From an uncultured Clostridia bacterium (lineage in GTDB: Bacteria; Bacillota; Clostridia; Oscillospirales; Acutalibacteraceae), in assembly GCA_945982035.1 (NCBI GenBank), contig CAMFRO010000002.1:1-50818 (forward strand): a DNA stretch of 50,818 nucleotides, written 5' to 3'. The notes beneath the pieces were generated by a model. The model made no database searches. It was not told where the DNA came from and saw nothing but the letters and a program-made list of their open reading frames with translations. The number at the start of each line of letters is the position of its first letter. Positions within the stretch are counted from its first letter, which is position 1. Positions 1 to 8,588 of this stretch are shown here, in pieces. A program made the position numbers and the translations under genes.

Positions 1-43
1 ACCTAAGCCTTCGTCGGCAGCGTCAGATGTGTATAAGAGACAG
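1..43 (+). other. Sequencing adapter artefact: 'AC' of the P5 tail, i5 index CTAAGCCT (3-10), Nextera Read-1 adapter/mosaic end TCGTCGGCAGCGTCAGATGTGTATAAGAGACAG (11-43)
   Basis: Exact match by eye to the Illumina Nextera Read 1 transposase adapter, preceded by an 8-nt i5-type index. Confidence 0.97.
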
Positions 44-285
44 TTACTATACAATATTAGTAAATTGTATAGTTTTTGAAACATTTTAATGAATCAAATT
101 GAAATTTTTTATCTGAAAAAATTTATTTGCAGTATTAATGTGTTGGAGGGGCGCAGATAGACATAAAAAAGCACTGCTTAACTCTTGATATTATACTATT
201 TGTAATTTGAGGAGGTGGTACAGTAAAAATGAAAATGCGATTATAACAGCAGACCAAATGCTTTTAAATATACAGGAGTGATTAT

Positions 286-594
286 ATGAATAAATTTATT
301 TTAAACATTGATAATTTAAAACATTTAATCAATTATTTAACTGAAGAAATTGAAAATAATAAATCATTGAGAACAAAGCAGAAAATTCACTTTTTAAATA
401 CAAAGGAAGTATCGGAAATTCTTAAATTGTCAACGGGTCAGACTCAAAGATTGTTTTTAAGAGAGGACTTCCCTGCCTGCAATTTTGTTAGACCTCAAAT
501 GATTGAATACAATGCTTTTATTCAATTTCTTAAAGAACATCAAAATGAAAATGATAATTTCAAAAATACTTATGATAATCTCAAGGAGGATTAA
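286..594 (+). CDS. Small DNA-binding/excisionase-like protein of a mobile element
   Basis: 102-aa ORF; 'LNTKEVSEILKLS' resembles a MerR/excisionase-type winged-helix start; immediately upstream of an integrase; paralogous to the next ORF. Confidence 0.6.
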   Translation: MNKFILNIDNLKHLINYLTEEIENNKSLRTKQKIHFLNTKEVSEILKLSTGQTQRLFLREDFPACNFVRPQMIEYNAFIQFLKEHQNENDNFKNTYDNLKED

Positions 595-595
595 T

Positions 596-910
596 TTGAC
601 AGAAAATATAAATATGCCTACAACGGCAGAGCTTAGAGAATACATTGAACTTCTTACACTTGCAAAAGATAAATATACAGAGCTAATGGAATTGCAGGAA
701 GAGCCTGTAAGCATTGAGTTTCTTTCAATATCAAATGTTTGTGATATTCTTAAATGTAATATAAAAACTGCGTTAAAGCTATTTAACGACCCTGAATTCC
801 CATGTGAAAATTACGGGAAAGAAAAGAAAATATTGGCTAAAGAATTTATCAGATATTTTAGTGTAAGGCGTGACAAAAATAAGAGCCTTTATTGGCTTAA
901 TGCAGCATAA
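596..910 (+). CDS. Second small DNA-binding/excisionase-like protein, probable TTG start (LTENINMPTTAELREYI...)
   Basis: In frame with the 503..910 ORF; AAGGAGG SD at 583-589 before TTG at 596; upstream stop overlaps the SD region; similar to 286..594 ('FLSISNVCDILK...LF...EFP'). Confidence 0.6.
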   Translation: MTENINMPTTAELREYIELLTLAKDKYTELMELQEEPVSIEFLSISNVCDILKCNIKTALKLFNDPEFPCENYGKEKKILAKEFIRYFSVRRDKNKSLYWLNAA

Positions 911-922
911 GGAGGTTTAATT

Positions 923-2143
923 ATGGCATACAGACAAAATAAAAGAAAAAGAAACGGCAAGCGCCCTAAGGAGCACAACGGTGAGGGTTCGTACAAAGAA
1001 TACAGATTAAGAAACGGAGAGATGAAATTGAGCTACACCTTTACATATAAAGACATTAACGGAAAATCAAAGAGAAAAACCGTAACAGGAATTTCAGAGG
1101 TTGATTGCAACAATAAAAAAGAAGACTTTTTAAGAAAAGAATTAAGAAATCTTCCTGAAAATCTAAAAAATGCCACAATTGTTCAGTTGGTAGAATTACA
1201 GCGTGACATTAATATTAAAACTAATAAATGCCACGAGGCAGGAGATTCAAGAAATGAATCTACCCAAAAAATATTTGAAAGGCTTCCCGTTGATAATCCG
1301 ATAGGCTTTATTCCTATTAAAGACATTACCGAAAGCACAATTGAAAGGTTTAGAAATGAACTGCCGGACAGATACTCGCAAAGCGTAATAAGGAAAATAT
1401 ATATTCAGCTAAGACAAGCCTTTAAATTAGCAGTTAGGAAGAAAATAATTGACGAGAATCTTTTAGATGACCCGGAGCTTAATACAGCTCCTACATCAAA
1501 AATTAAAACAAAAACCGTCAATGCATTTACACCAAGCGAAGAAAAAGAATTCTTTGAGCTTCTTGATAATATAAAAATTAGAAAAAACGGTAATGACTAC
1601 CGTTTGCAATTACATATTTCCCAAACAACAGGTTTACGTATGGGCGAAATTAACGCTCTTACAATTGACTCGGTTAATTTAAAGAAAAAGGTTATATATG
1701 TAAACAAAACAATCTCACGCAGTAAGAAATATAGACCTGTTCTAAAAAGCGGTACAAAAACCAAAAAAGGAACAAGGGTTGTGCCTATTTCAGACGCTGC
1801 ACTCCCCTACTTAGAAAAAGCAGTTAATAATTTCATACCAAATTCGGATAATTTACTGTTTTATGACCATAAGAAAAAATCATATATCACAACTCAGCAA
1901 GTAAATGACTGGACTAAGCGGTTTTGTAAAAAGAACAACATAAGATATGAGGGTGTTCACATGATTAGGCATACATTTGCTACGAATTGTGCAAGAAACG
2001 GAATGCCGATTAATATACTTGCAGAGATTCTCGGACACGAAGATACAAAAGTTACGATGAAATATTATATTACAATAGAAAACGAGGACAAGTCTAAGGC
2101 ATTAAATGATGTAATAAATAATATGAAAAAACAGGAGGCATAA
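923..2143 (+). CDS. int: Tyrosine recombinase/phage-type integrase
   Basis: Catalytic signatures GLRMGE, HMIRHTFAT, LGHED, MKYY; N-terminal AP2-like/SAM-like region. Confidence 0.93.
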   Translation: MAYRQNKRKRNGKRPKEHNGEGSYKEYRLRNGEMKLSYTFTYKDINGKSKRKTVTGISEVDCNNKKEDFLRKELRNLPENLKNATIVQLVELQRDINIKTNKCHEAGDSRNESTQKIFERLPVDNPIGFIPIKDITESTIERFRNELPDRYSQSVIRKIYIQLRQAFKLAVRKKIIDENLLDDPELNTAPTSKIKTKTVNAFTPSEEKEFFELLDNIKIRKNGNDYRLQLHISQTTGLRMGEINALTIDSVNLKKKVIYVNKTISRSKKYRPVLKSGTKTKKGTRVVPISDAALPYLEKAVNNFIPNSDNLLFYDHKKKSYITTQQVNDWTKRFCKKNNIRYEGVHMIRHTFATNCARNGMPINILAEILGHEDTKVTMKYYITIENEDKSKALNDVINNMKKQEA

Positions 2144-2160
2144 ATTAGGAACATAAATTT

Positions 2161-2196
2161 TCTGTAATTTCATCTGTAATTTTTTCTGTAATTTGT
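2161..2196. repeat. Three 12-bp-periodic direct repeats TCTGTAATTT(NN) between int and the tRNA; candidate integrase arm-binding sites
   Basis: TCTGTAATTT at 2161, 2173 and 2185. Confidence 0.6.
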
Positions 2197-2285
2197 CAAA
2201 CATTTATGGTGTATGAACGAACATAAAACAGAACGAATAGATTAAATTTATTTAAAAAAGCCTTTATTTATGGGCATTTTAGGCG

Positions 2286-2324
2286 AAAAAATACCGGTCA
2301 AATCCAAATGGATTTAACCGGTAT
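2286..2324 (-). terminator. Rho-independent terminator downstream of tRNA-Leu
   Basis: ATACCGGT-c-AAATCC / GGATTT-a-ACCGGTAT hairpin followed on the minus strand by a T-run. Confidence 0.85.
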
Positions 2325-2326
2325 CT

Positions 2327-2411
2327 TGGTGCGAGAGACGGGACTTGAACCCGTACGAGTCGCCCCACACGCCCCTCAAACGTGCGCGTCTGCCGATTCC
2401 GCCACTCTCGC
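2327..2411 (-). tRNA. tRNA-Leu(GAG), CCA encoded
   Basis: Acceptor GCGAGAG/CTCTCGC, T-arm GGGTTCAAGTCCC, anticodon loop TTGAGGG, long variable arm, genomic CCA. Confidence 0.95.
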
Positions 2412-2461
2412 GTCAACGTTATGAATTATAACAAATAGTGGTATAAATGTCAACACTTTTT

Positions 2462-3115
2462 TCAAAAAAGTTTTGAAATATATTTAGGTTCGTCAATTAT
2501 TGCTGACGGATGCTGCGCAAACAGCTCTGTGAAGCTGCGAAATCCCCAGCTTACGCCTATTGCCTCAATACCGGCATTACGTGCAGTAATCATATCTACA
2601 TCACTGTCGCCGAAATACAATGAATCCTTTGGACTGCATTTAACTATATCAAGTGCCTTTAAGACATTTGCAGGGTCAGGCTTATTCGGAATGCCGTCAA
2701 CTGCTCCGATAATTACATCAAAAAAGCCTTTTCCGAATATGTATTCAACCATACCCTTTGCAGCGGCGTTAGGCTTATTGGTAACAACACATAGCTTAAT
2801 CCCCTGCTCTTTTAAAATATTTAGCTGTTCAACAATGCCCTCATAAGGATATGCGTGATCAAGCTTAATATTGTTATATATTACCTTGAATTCTTCATAG
2901 CGTAGATTTAATTCATCGTCACTTAATGTATTATCAAAAGCACGCTTAACAAGAAGCTTTGCACCATTACCCACGAATTTTTTATAATCGTCAAGGCTCC
3001 ATTTAGCACTAAAATTATATTTTTTTAGCAATAATTCACAGGCTCCGGCAAGGTCGTCAATTGTGTTGACGAGGGTTCCGTCTAAATCAAAAATCGCACA
3101 TTTAAAACTACTCAT
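2462..3115 (-). CDS. HAD-family phosphoglycolate phosphatase-like hydrolase
   Basis: DLDGTL, TNKP, FGDSDVDM HAD motifs. Confidence 0.85.
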   Translation of the reverse strand: MSSFKCAIFDLDGTLVNTIDDLAGACELLLKKYNFSAKWSLDDYKKFVGNGAKLLVKRAFDNTLSDDELNLRYEEFKVIYNNIKLDHAYPYEGIVEQLNILKEQGIKLCVVTNKPNAAAKGMVEYIFGKGFFDVIIGAVDGIPNKPDPANVLKALDIVKCSPKDSLYFGDSDVDMITARNAGIEAIGVSWGFRSFTELFAQHPSAIIDEPKYISKLF

Positions 3116-4368
3116 TAGTATAAATCACTCAAATCCTCTTCTTTTTTCTTTTTAAATTTATACACTACCCTCGCCAAAACCACTACTGCGGCCGCAACGG
3201 CAAGAACAGTGAATTGTGTATAAATTCTTTTTTCATTTTTGCTACTGCTTTCGCTTAATTTGCCGCTTTTAACCTGACTGAAATAATTATTTTGCAGTTC
3301 AAGAATATTTTGAGGCAGATTTTTAAAAGACTGACATTTAGGATCGGTCTTAGGATAAACAATTTCATTTCCGTAAAGTGAATTATCCTCGTTCTGCTCA
3401 ACGGTAATATTTGCTGACGCATAGTATATATATTCCTCATTGGCAAGCGCAACCTGAGGCTCGTTCATAAAGTTTATAAATGCCTCTGCGCCTTTTTTAT
3501 TTTGACTGCACTTGGGAATACAAAATGCATCATAAAACTTGTTAACGCCCTCTTTAGGGAAGCAATAACCCAAATCCGGATTATTTTCAAGCATTAGCAA
3601 ATAATCTCCTGCGTAATATGTGGCAAAGGCATATTCGCCGGATTCCATAAGGTTAAACACCTCATCCATAACATAAACGGGATTTACATTGTCCTTCTGT
3701 TCTGCCAAAAGCTTGGCACTTTCAAGCCATTCCTGTTCATTTGATGAATTAAAGTCCTGACCTAAAACAGCCTGAGCAATAGCAAAGGCATCACGGGAAT
3801 TATTGAACATCAGCACTTTACCGTTATACTGCTTATCCCACAGGACCTTCCAGGAATCGGGTGTACCTTTAACAAGCTTTTTATTATATATCAGAATTGT
3901 AGTGCCTAAATTAAAGCATACTGAATACTTTTGTTCAGGGTCAAAATAAAGATTTTTGCAATCCTTACGAATATACTTAAAATTAGGAATATTACCATAA
4001 TCAAGCGGTAAAAGCATATCCTCGTCAACAAGACGGTCTATCATATAGTCGGACGGAACGATAACATCGTACGATACACCTCCGCCGGTCAGCTTTGAAT
4101 ACATATTTTCGTTTGACTCAAAGTTTGAATAATTAACCTTAGCTCCCGTTAAACGCTCAAATTCGGAAACGACGTTCATAGTACCATTATCGCCCTCCGA
4201 TATATACTCGCCCCAGTTATATACATTTACGACGGTACCTTTAAGTCCAAGATTTTTGTAGTATTCAATCTGTTCCTGCGTGAAATACTTATCCTTGGCA
4301 AGTATTGATTGGGGAAAAGCACATATTAACAAAACCAACGCTATAAGGAAGGATACGATTTTTTTCAT
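3115..4368 (-). CDS. potD: Spermidine/putrescine ABC transporter substrate-binding protein with C-terminal TM segment
   Basis: VYNWGEYI..., operonic with potABC; C-terminal FTVLAVAAAVVVLARVVYKFKKKK. Confidence 0.88.
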   Translation of the reverse strand: MKKIVSFLIALVLLICAFPQSILAKDKYFTQEQIEYYKNLGLKGTVVNVYNWGEYISEGDNGTMNVVSEFERLTGAKVNYSNFESNENMYSKLTGGGVSYDVIVPSDYMIDRLVDEDMLLPLDYGNIPNFKYIRKDCKNLYFDPEQKYSVCFNLGTTILIYNKKLVKGTPDSWKVLWDKQYNGKVLMFNNSRDAFAIAQAVLGQDFNSSNEQEWLESAKLLAEQKDNVNPVYVMDEVFNLMESGEYAFATYYAGDYLLMLENNPDLGYCFPKEGVNKFYDAFCIPKCSQNKKGAEAFINFMNEPQVALANEEYIYYASANITVEQNEDNSLYGNEIVYPKTDPKCQSFKNLPQNILELQNNYFSQVKSGKLSESSSKNEKRIYTQFTVLAVAAAVVVLARVVYKFKKKKEEDLSDLY

Positions 4369-5183
4369 TAACGTACCTCCTTTTTCTTATCAGCACGGCT
4401 TTGCGATATGTTCATTAGCACAAGCAAAACCAAAATCACAAGGAACATAAGCGTTGAAAGAGCAAACATATCCGGCTTAACTCTCTTTTTTGTAAGTGAA
4501 AATATATAAATTGGAAGGGTTTGAAATGAGGGACCGTTTGTAAAATATGAAATAATGAAATCGTCAAGAGATAATGTAAAGGACATAACGCATCCCGTAA
4601 TTATTCCGCTTACAATTTCCGGAAGTACAACCTTCATAAAAGCCTTAAAGGGCTTACATCCCAAATCAAGTGCCGCTTCATAAATATTCATATCAAGCTG
4701 TCTTAATTTAGGCATAACATTCAATATAACGTAAGGCAAGGCAAATGTTATGTGGGCAATAAGAAGCGTCCAAAATCCTAAAACATCAGACTGCTTTATA
4801 AGTGCTCCTGCAAACACAAACAAAAGCATCATTGAAATACCGGTTACAATTTCAGGGTTCATCATAGGTATGTTAGTAGCCGTCATCATTGCTCTTTTAT
4901 AAAGCTTGTTTTTAGACAAAAATAATCCCACAGCTGCAAGAATACCGATTATTGATGCAAGTACGGCAGTACAAACCGCCAAAATAAGCGTATTTTTAAG
5001 AGACTGCATTGCAGAGGTATCATTAAACATTTCCTTCCACCAATATAGAGAAAGACCGTCAAAGGTATATGTGCTTGTGGAGGAATTGAATGAAAACACA
5101 GTCATAACAGCAATCGGAGCATATAAAAATATGAAAATAAGCACCATATAGAATTTTGAAAATGCAGAAGATGTTTTTTTCAT
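4368..5183 (-). CDS. potC: Spermidine/putrescine ABC transporter permease
   Basis: Multi-TM permease with EAALDLGCKP EAA motif. Confidence 0.9.
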   Translation of the reverse strand: MKKTSSAFSKFYMVLIFIFLYAPIAVMTVFSFNSSTSTYTFDGLSLYWWKEMFNDTSAMQSLKNTLILAVCTAVLASIIGILAAVGLFLSKNKLYKRAMMTATNIPMMNPEIVTGISMMLLFVFAGALIKQSDVLGFWTLLIAHITFALPYVILNVMPKLRQLDMNIYEAALDLGCKPFKAFMKVVLPEIVSGIITGCVMSFTLSLDDFIISYFTNGPSFQTLPIYIFSLTKKRVKPDMFALSTLMFLVILVLLVLMNISQSRADKKKEVR

Positions 5184-6004
5184 ATAATTACACCTCCATC
5201 ACTGTCGTCTGTATCGAAATAGTTCATTACACCCAAGCAGATGAAAATCAGTATCATAAGAACAAAGCTTAGGCTTGCACCTAAATTATAGTTATTTGCA
5301 CTTTGGAACTGAGATTCAATTACGTCGCCGATTAATACAATCTGACCGCCGCCAAGCTTTTGAGTTATATAAAATGTAGAAACACAGGGTACGAAAACCA
5401 TTGTAATTCCGCTTAAAAGCCCCGGCAAAGAAGTGGGCAGAATAACTCGCCTAAACACCTGAAATCTGTTGGAGCCAAGGTCCTGTGCTGCCTCAACAAG
5501 TGAATTATCCATTTTGGACAAAACAGAATAAATGGGCAGTATCATATAAGGCAAAAAGTTATATACCATACCTAATATAACCGCACCGGAGGTATTAATC
5601 ATATGAACAGAATCCAATCCGATTGCGTTTAACATGGAATTAATCACACCTGTGTCACCAAGGATGGTCATAAGAGAATATGTTCTTATAAGAAAGTTCA
5701 TCCACATAGGAAGCATAATGAGAAGAACAATTGTACGTTGTGTTTTTTCAGTATGCTTTGAAAGGTAATATGCAAAGGGATAACCTAACAAAACGCAGAT
5801 TACCGTTGCAAAAACGCCATATAAAATTGACAGCAAAATTGTCGGCAGATAATCACTGATAACGGTAAAATTATCTATGGTAAATGCACCTGTTTTATCG
5901 GTAAAAGCATAGTATGCCACCATTACAAGCGGTGCAATTATGAAAAGTAAGACCCATACAAGATATGGCTTATCAAGCAATTTTTTTGAAAAGTTATTCC
6001 TCAT
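5180..6004 (-). CDS. potB: Spermidine/putrescine ABC transporter permease
   Basis: EAAQDLGSN motif; likely start MRNNFSKK at 6004 rather than the ORF-track start. Confidence 0.88.
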   Translation of the reverse strand: MRNNFSKKLLDKPYLVWVLLFIIAPLVMVAYYAFTDKTGAFTIDNFTVISDYLPTILLSILYGVFATVICVLLGYPFAYYLSKHTEKTQRTIVLLIMLPMWMNFLIRTYSLMTILGDTGVINSMLNAIGLDSVHMINTSGAVILGMVYNFLPYMILPIYSVLSKMDNSLVEAAQDLGSNRFQVFRRVILPTSLPGLLSGITMVFVPCVSTFYITQKLGGGQIVLIGDVIESQFQSANNYNLGASLSFVLMILIFICLGVMNYFDTDDSDGGVII

Positions 6005-7133
6005 CTTCTTCCTCCTCCCAATTATAGGAGGCGTCGGAAATATGGTCCATTTCATCAGAGAATGAAGAATAGTCGCCGAACTCGCCCGAATATTCGCTTC
6101 GTTTCATAATATGAATGGCGTCCGGCTCAATATACATACCGATTTTTTCGCCCTCTTTATGATTTTCCTCGGTGGTTTGAATCATCCAAATAAATCCGCC
6201 CACGTCAACGAGAATTTCAAAATGAACGCCCTTAAATGTAATACCTGTAATTGTGCCGGTAAGAGAGGCTTTTGCACCCGGCTCGGTTATTTTAATATCC
6301 TCCGGTCTTACAACTGCTTCAACAAATTCATTTTCAGCGAATCCGCTGTCAAGGCACTCAAATTTAACGCCGCCAAAGGAAACAAGATAGTCCTTAAGCA
6401 TAATAGCATCAACAATATTTGACTCACCGATAAAGTCTGCTACAAAAGCGTTTACAGGCTCGTTATATATATCCTCAGGAGTGCCTATTTGCTGAATTTT
6501 ACCTTTGTCCATAACAACAACGGTGTCAGACATAGAAAGTGCTTCCTCCTGGTCGTGAGTAACATATATGAAGGTTATACCCAATTCCTTTTGAATGTTT
6601 TTAAGCTCTCGTTGCATATCCTTTCTAAGCTTCAAATCAAGCGCACCTAAAGGCTCGTCAAGCAAGAGAACATGGGGATTGTTTGCAAGAGCACGAGCAA
6701 TGGCAACACGTTGCTGCTGACCGCCGGATAAAGAGTCAATACTCCTTTGCTCAAAGCCCTTCAAATTAACAAGGCTTAACATTTTTGCAACGGTTTGACG
6801 TGTTTCGTCCTTTGATTTTTTCTGCAGCTGTGGACCGAACGCAATGTTCTCATATACGTTTAAATGAGAAAAAAGAGCATAACGCTGAAAAATGGTGTTA
6901 ACCTGCCTTTTGTGAGCAGGAACATCATTAATTCTCTTTCCCTCAAAAATTATATCTCCGCTATCAGGCTTAATAAATCCTGCAATAGCACGCAATGTGG
7001 TGGTTTTACCGCATCCTGAAGGACCGAGCAGCGTTATAAACTCTTTTTCGTTAATATACAGATTAAGATTATCTAAAACGACGTTATCGCCGTAGCTTAC
7101 ACAAATATTTTTAAGGTCAATTATCTTCTTCAA
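5994..7133 (-). CDS. potA: Spermidine/putrescine ABC transporter ATP-binding protein
   Basis: Walker [30 protein letters not shown]-terminal TOBE. Confidence 0.93.
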   Translation of the reverse strand: MKKIIDLKNICVSYGDNVVLDNLNLYINEKEFITLLGPSGCGKTTTLRAIAGFIKPDSGDIIFEGKRINDVPAHKRQVNTIFQRYALFSHLNVYENIAFGPQLQKKSKDETRQTVAKMLSLVNLKGFEQRSIDSLSGGQQQRVAIARALANNPHVLLLDEPLGALDLKLRKDMQRELKNIQKELGITFIYVTHDQEEALSMSDTVVVMDKGKIQQIGTPEDIYNEPVNAFVADFIGESNIVDAIMLKDYLVSFGGVKFECLDSGFAENEFVEAVVRPEDIKITEPGAKASLTGTITGITFKGVHFEILVDVGGFIWMIQTTEENHKEGEKIGMYIEPDAIHIMKRSEYSGEFGDYSSFSDEMDHISDASYNWEEEEDEE

Positions 7134-7221
7134 TTATGCACTTCCTCTTTGTAACCCGATTTACGTAAATTGCGCATAAGATAAATATATTCAATTTAAC
7201 TCTTAAAGTCAACAATTATTA

Positions 7222-7773
7222 TTAATTTTTTTCATAATTTGATAAAGAATATACTGTTTTTGCTACTTTTGAAAAATCACACACCATTGATTTAGGCTTT
7301 TTAACAGGGTCATCCATATTAAATGGCACAAAGTAGTAATTTTTGTAATTAAGTAGATGACCGATATTTTTTGCGGCACCGCCTAAAGCATCGTTTGTAG
7401 AAACACCTATAACAACAGGCTTTGAATTTCTCAAATGAGATTTAACTGCCATTGTAACGCTGGTATCGGTTATCCCGTATGCAAGCTTTGCCAATGTGTT
7501 TCCGGTACATGGTACAACGCATAATACATCAAACATATTGCGAGGACCGATAGGCTCTGCCTGTTCAATAGTATGAATTATTTTTTTATTTGTAAGAGCC
7601 TCAACTTCATTTCTAAAGCTTAATGCACTGCCGAAGCGTGTATTTGTATTATATGCATTTTCACTCATAATAGGCGTAACCTCATTACCGTCAATTACAA
7701 GATTTTTAAGTACCTGAATGCTTTTTGAAAAAGTACAAAAAGAGCCGGTAAAGCAGTATCCGATTTTCATCAT
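7222..7773 (-). CDS. dpaB: Dipicolinate synthase subunit B
   Basis: Flavoprotein-like KIGYCFTGSFCTF..., PCTGNTLAKLA; paired with dpaA. Confidence 0.9.
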   Translation of the reverse strand: MMKIGYCFTGSFCTFSKSIQVLKNLVIDGNEVTPIMSENAYNTNTRFGSALSFRNEVEALTNKKIIHTIEQAEPIGPRNMFDVLCVVPCTGNTLAKLAYGITDTSVTMAVKSHLRNSKPVVIGVSTNDALGGAAKNIGHLLNYKNYYFVPFNMDDPVKKPKSMVCDFSKVAKTVYSLSNYEKN

Positions 7774-8486
7774 TTTCCCTCCGTTATCATTGTATTTACC
7801 GTTTCGGCAACAATTTTCCCCGCAGTTTCAGGAGAATATTTTGCCGGCAGTCCCCTTGCAGTAATTAGGTTGATGTTTTTACTTTTAGCAATATGTTTGT
7901 CAACTCCGCCGGGAAAGGACGCAAGGTCAATCAAAAGCGTTTTTGGACTTATTTGAGACAATTCTTCTTCATTAAATACCGGATGAGGAACAGTATTGAA
8001 TATAAAATCATAATTGCCGTTTGCCTTAAGAGAATCAAAATCAATAGCTTTAGCATTATTTAAGCACGCCGAAGCCCTTTGAAGCGGATTTCTTGCACTA
8101 ACAGTAATGTCCGTTGTAAAAGCGCTTAAATATCTATGCAAAGCTTTTGATATTCTGCCGTATCCCGTCAGCAAAACCGATGAATTTATCAAGCTTTTTT
8201 CGCTGAGAGTTATTGCGGTTGCCAAAGCACTTTCAGCGGTTACATAAGCATTTTCGGCGGCAAATCCCTCTGATTTTGTATAATCAAAAACATTATCTGC
8301 ACTGACATTGCCTGCGTATATAGGAATGTCATGGGATAAGTACTTTTTATCCGGGTTAACACCAAGCAGTACAAAATCTGCATTTTGACAGTTTTCCACC
8401 TGCTGATAACCTGTTTTTTCAAGATATTTTGAGGCGTAGTAAATTCTTTTATCACTTAAATCGGGTGAATAAAATTTCTTTTTCAT
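7770..8486 (-). CDS. dpaA: Dipicolinate synthase subunit A
   Basis: LLTGYGRISKAL nucleotide-binding motif, IDLASFPGGVD; adjacent to dpaB. Confidence 0.88.
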   Translation of the reverse strand: MKKKFYSPDLSDKRIYYASKYLEKTGYQQVENCQNADFVLLGVNPDKKYLSHDIPIYAGNVSADNVFDYTKSEGFAAENAYVTAESALATAITLSEKSLINSSVLLTGYGRISKALHRYLSAFTTDITVSARNPLQRASACLNNAKAIDFDSLKANGNYDFIFNTVPHPVFNEEELSQISPKTLLIDLASFPGGVDKHIAKSKNINLITARGLPAKYSPETAGKIVAETVNTMITEGK

Positions 8487-8499
8487 ATCATCACCTTTT

Positions 8500-8528
8500 T
8501 ATTCTATGAAAGAATATTAAAAAGGGTG
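8500..8528 (-). promoter_or_regulatory. Candidate sigma-K-type promoter for dpaAB (cACc-N16-CATAGAATA)
   Basis: CATANNNTA and mACm with 16-nt spacer, 14 bp upstream of dpaA ATG. Confidence 0.45.
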
Positions 8529-8588
8529 TTTATTTTTGATACAAAACGTAGTATAATATTAAAAATATAGAATATTGGGGGATTAACC

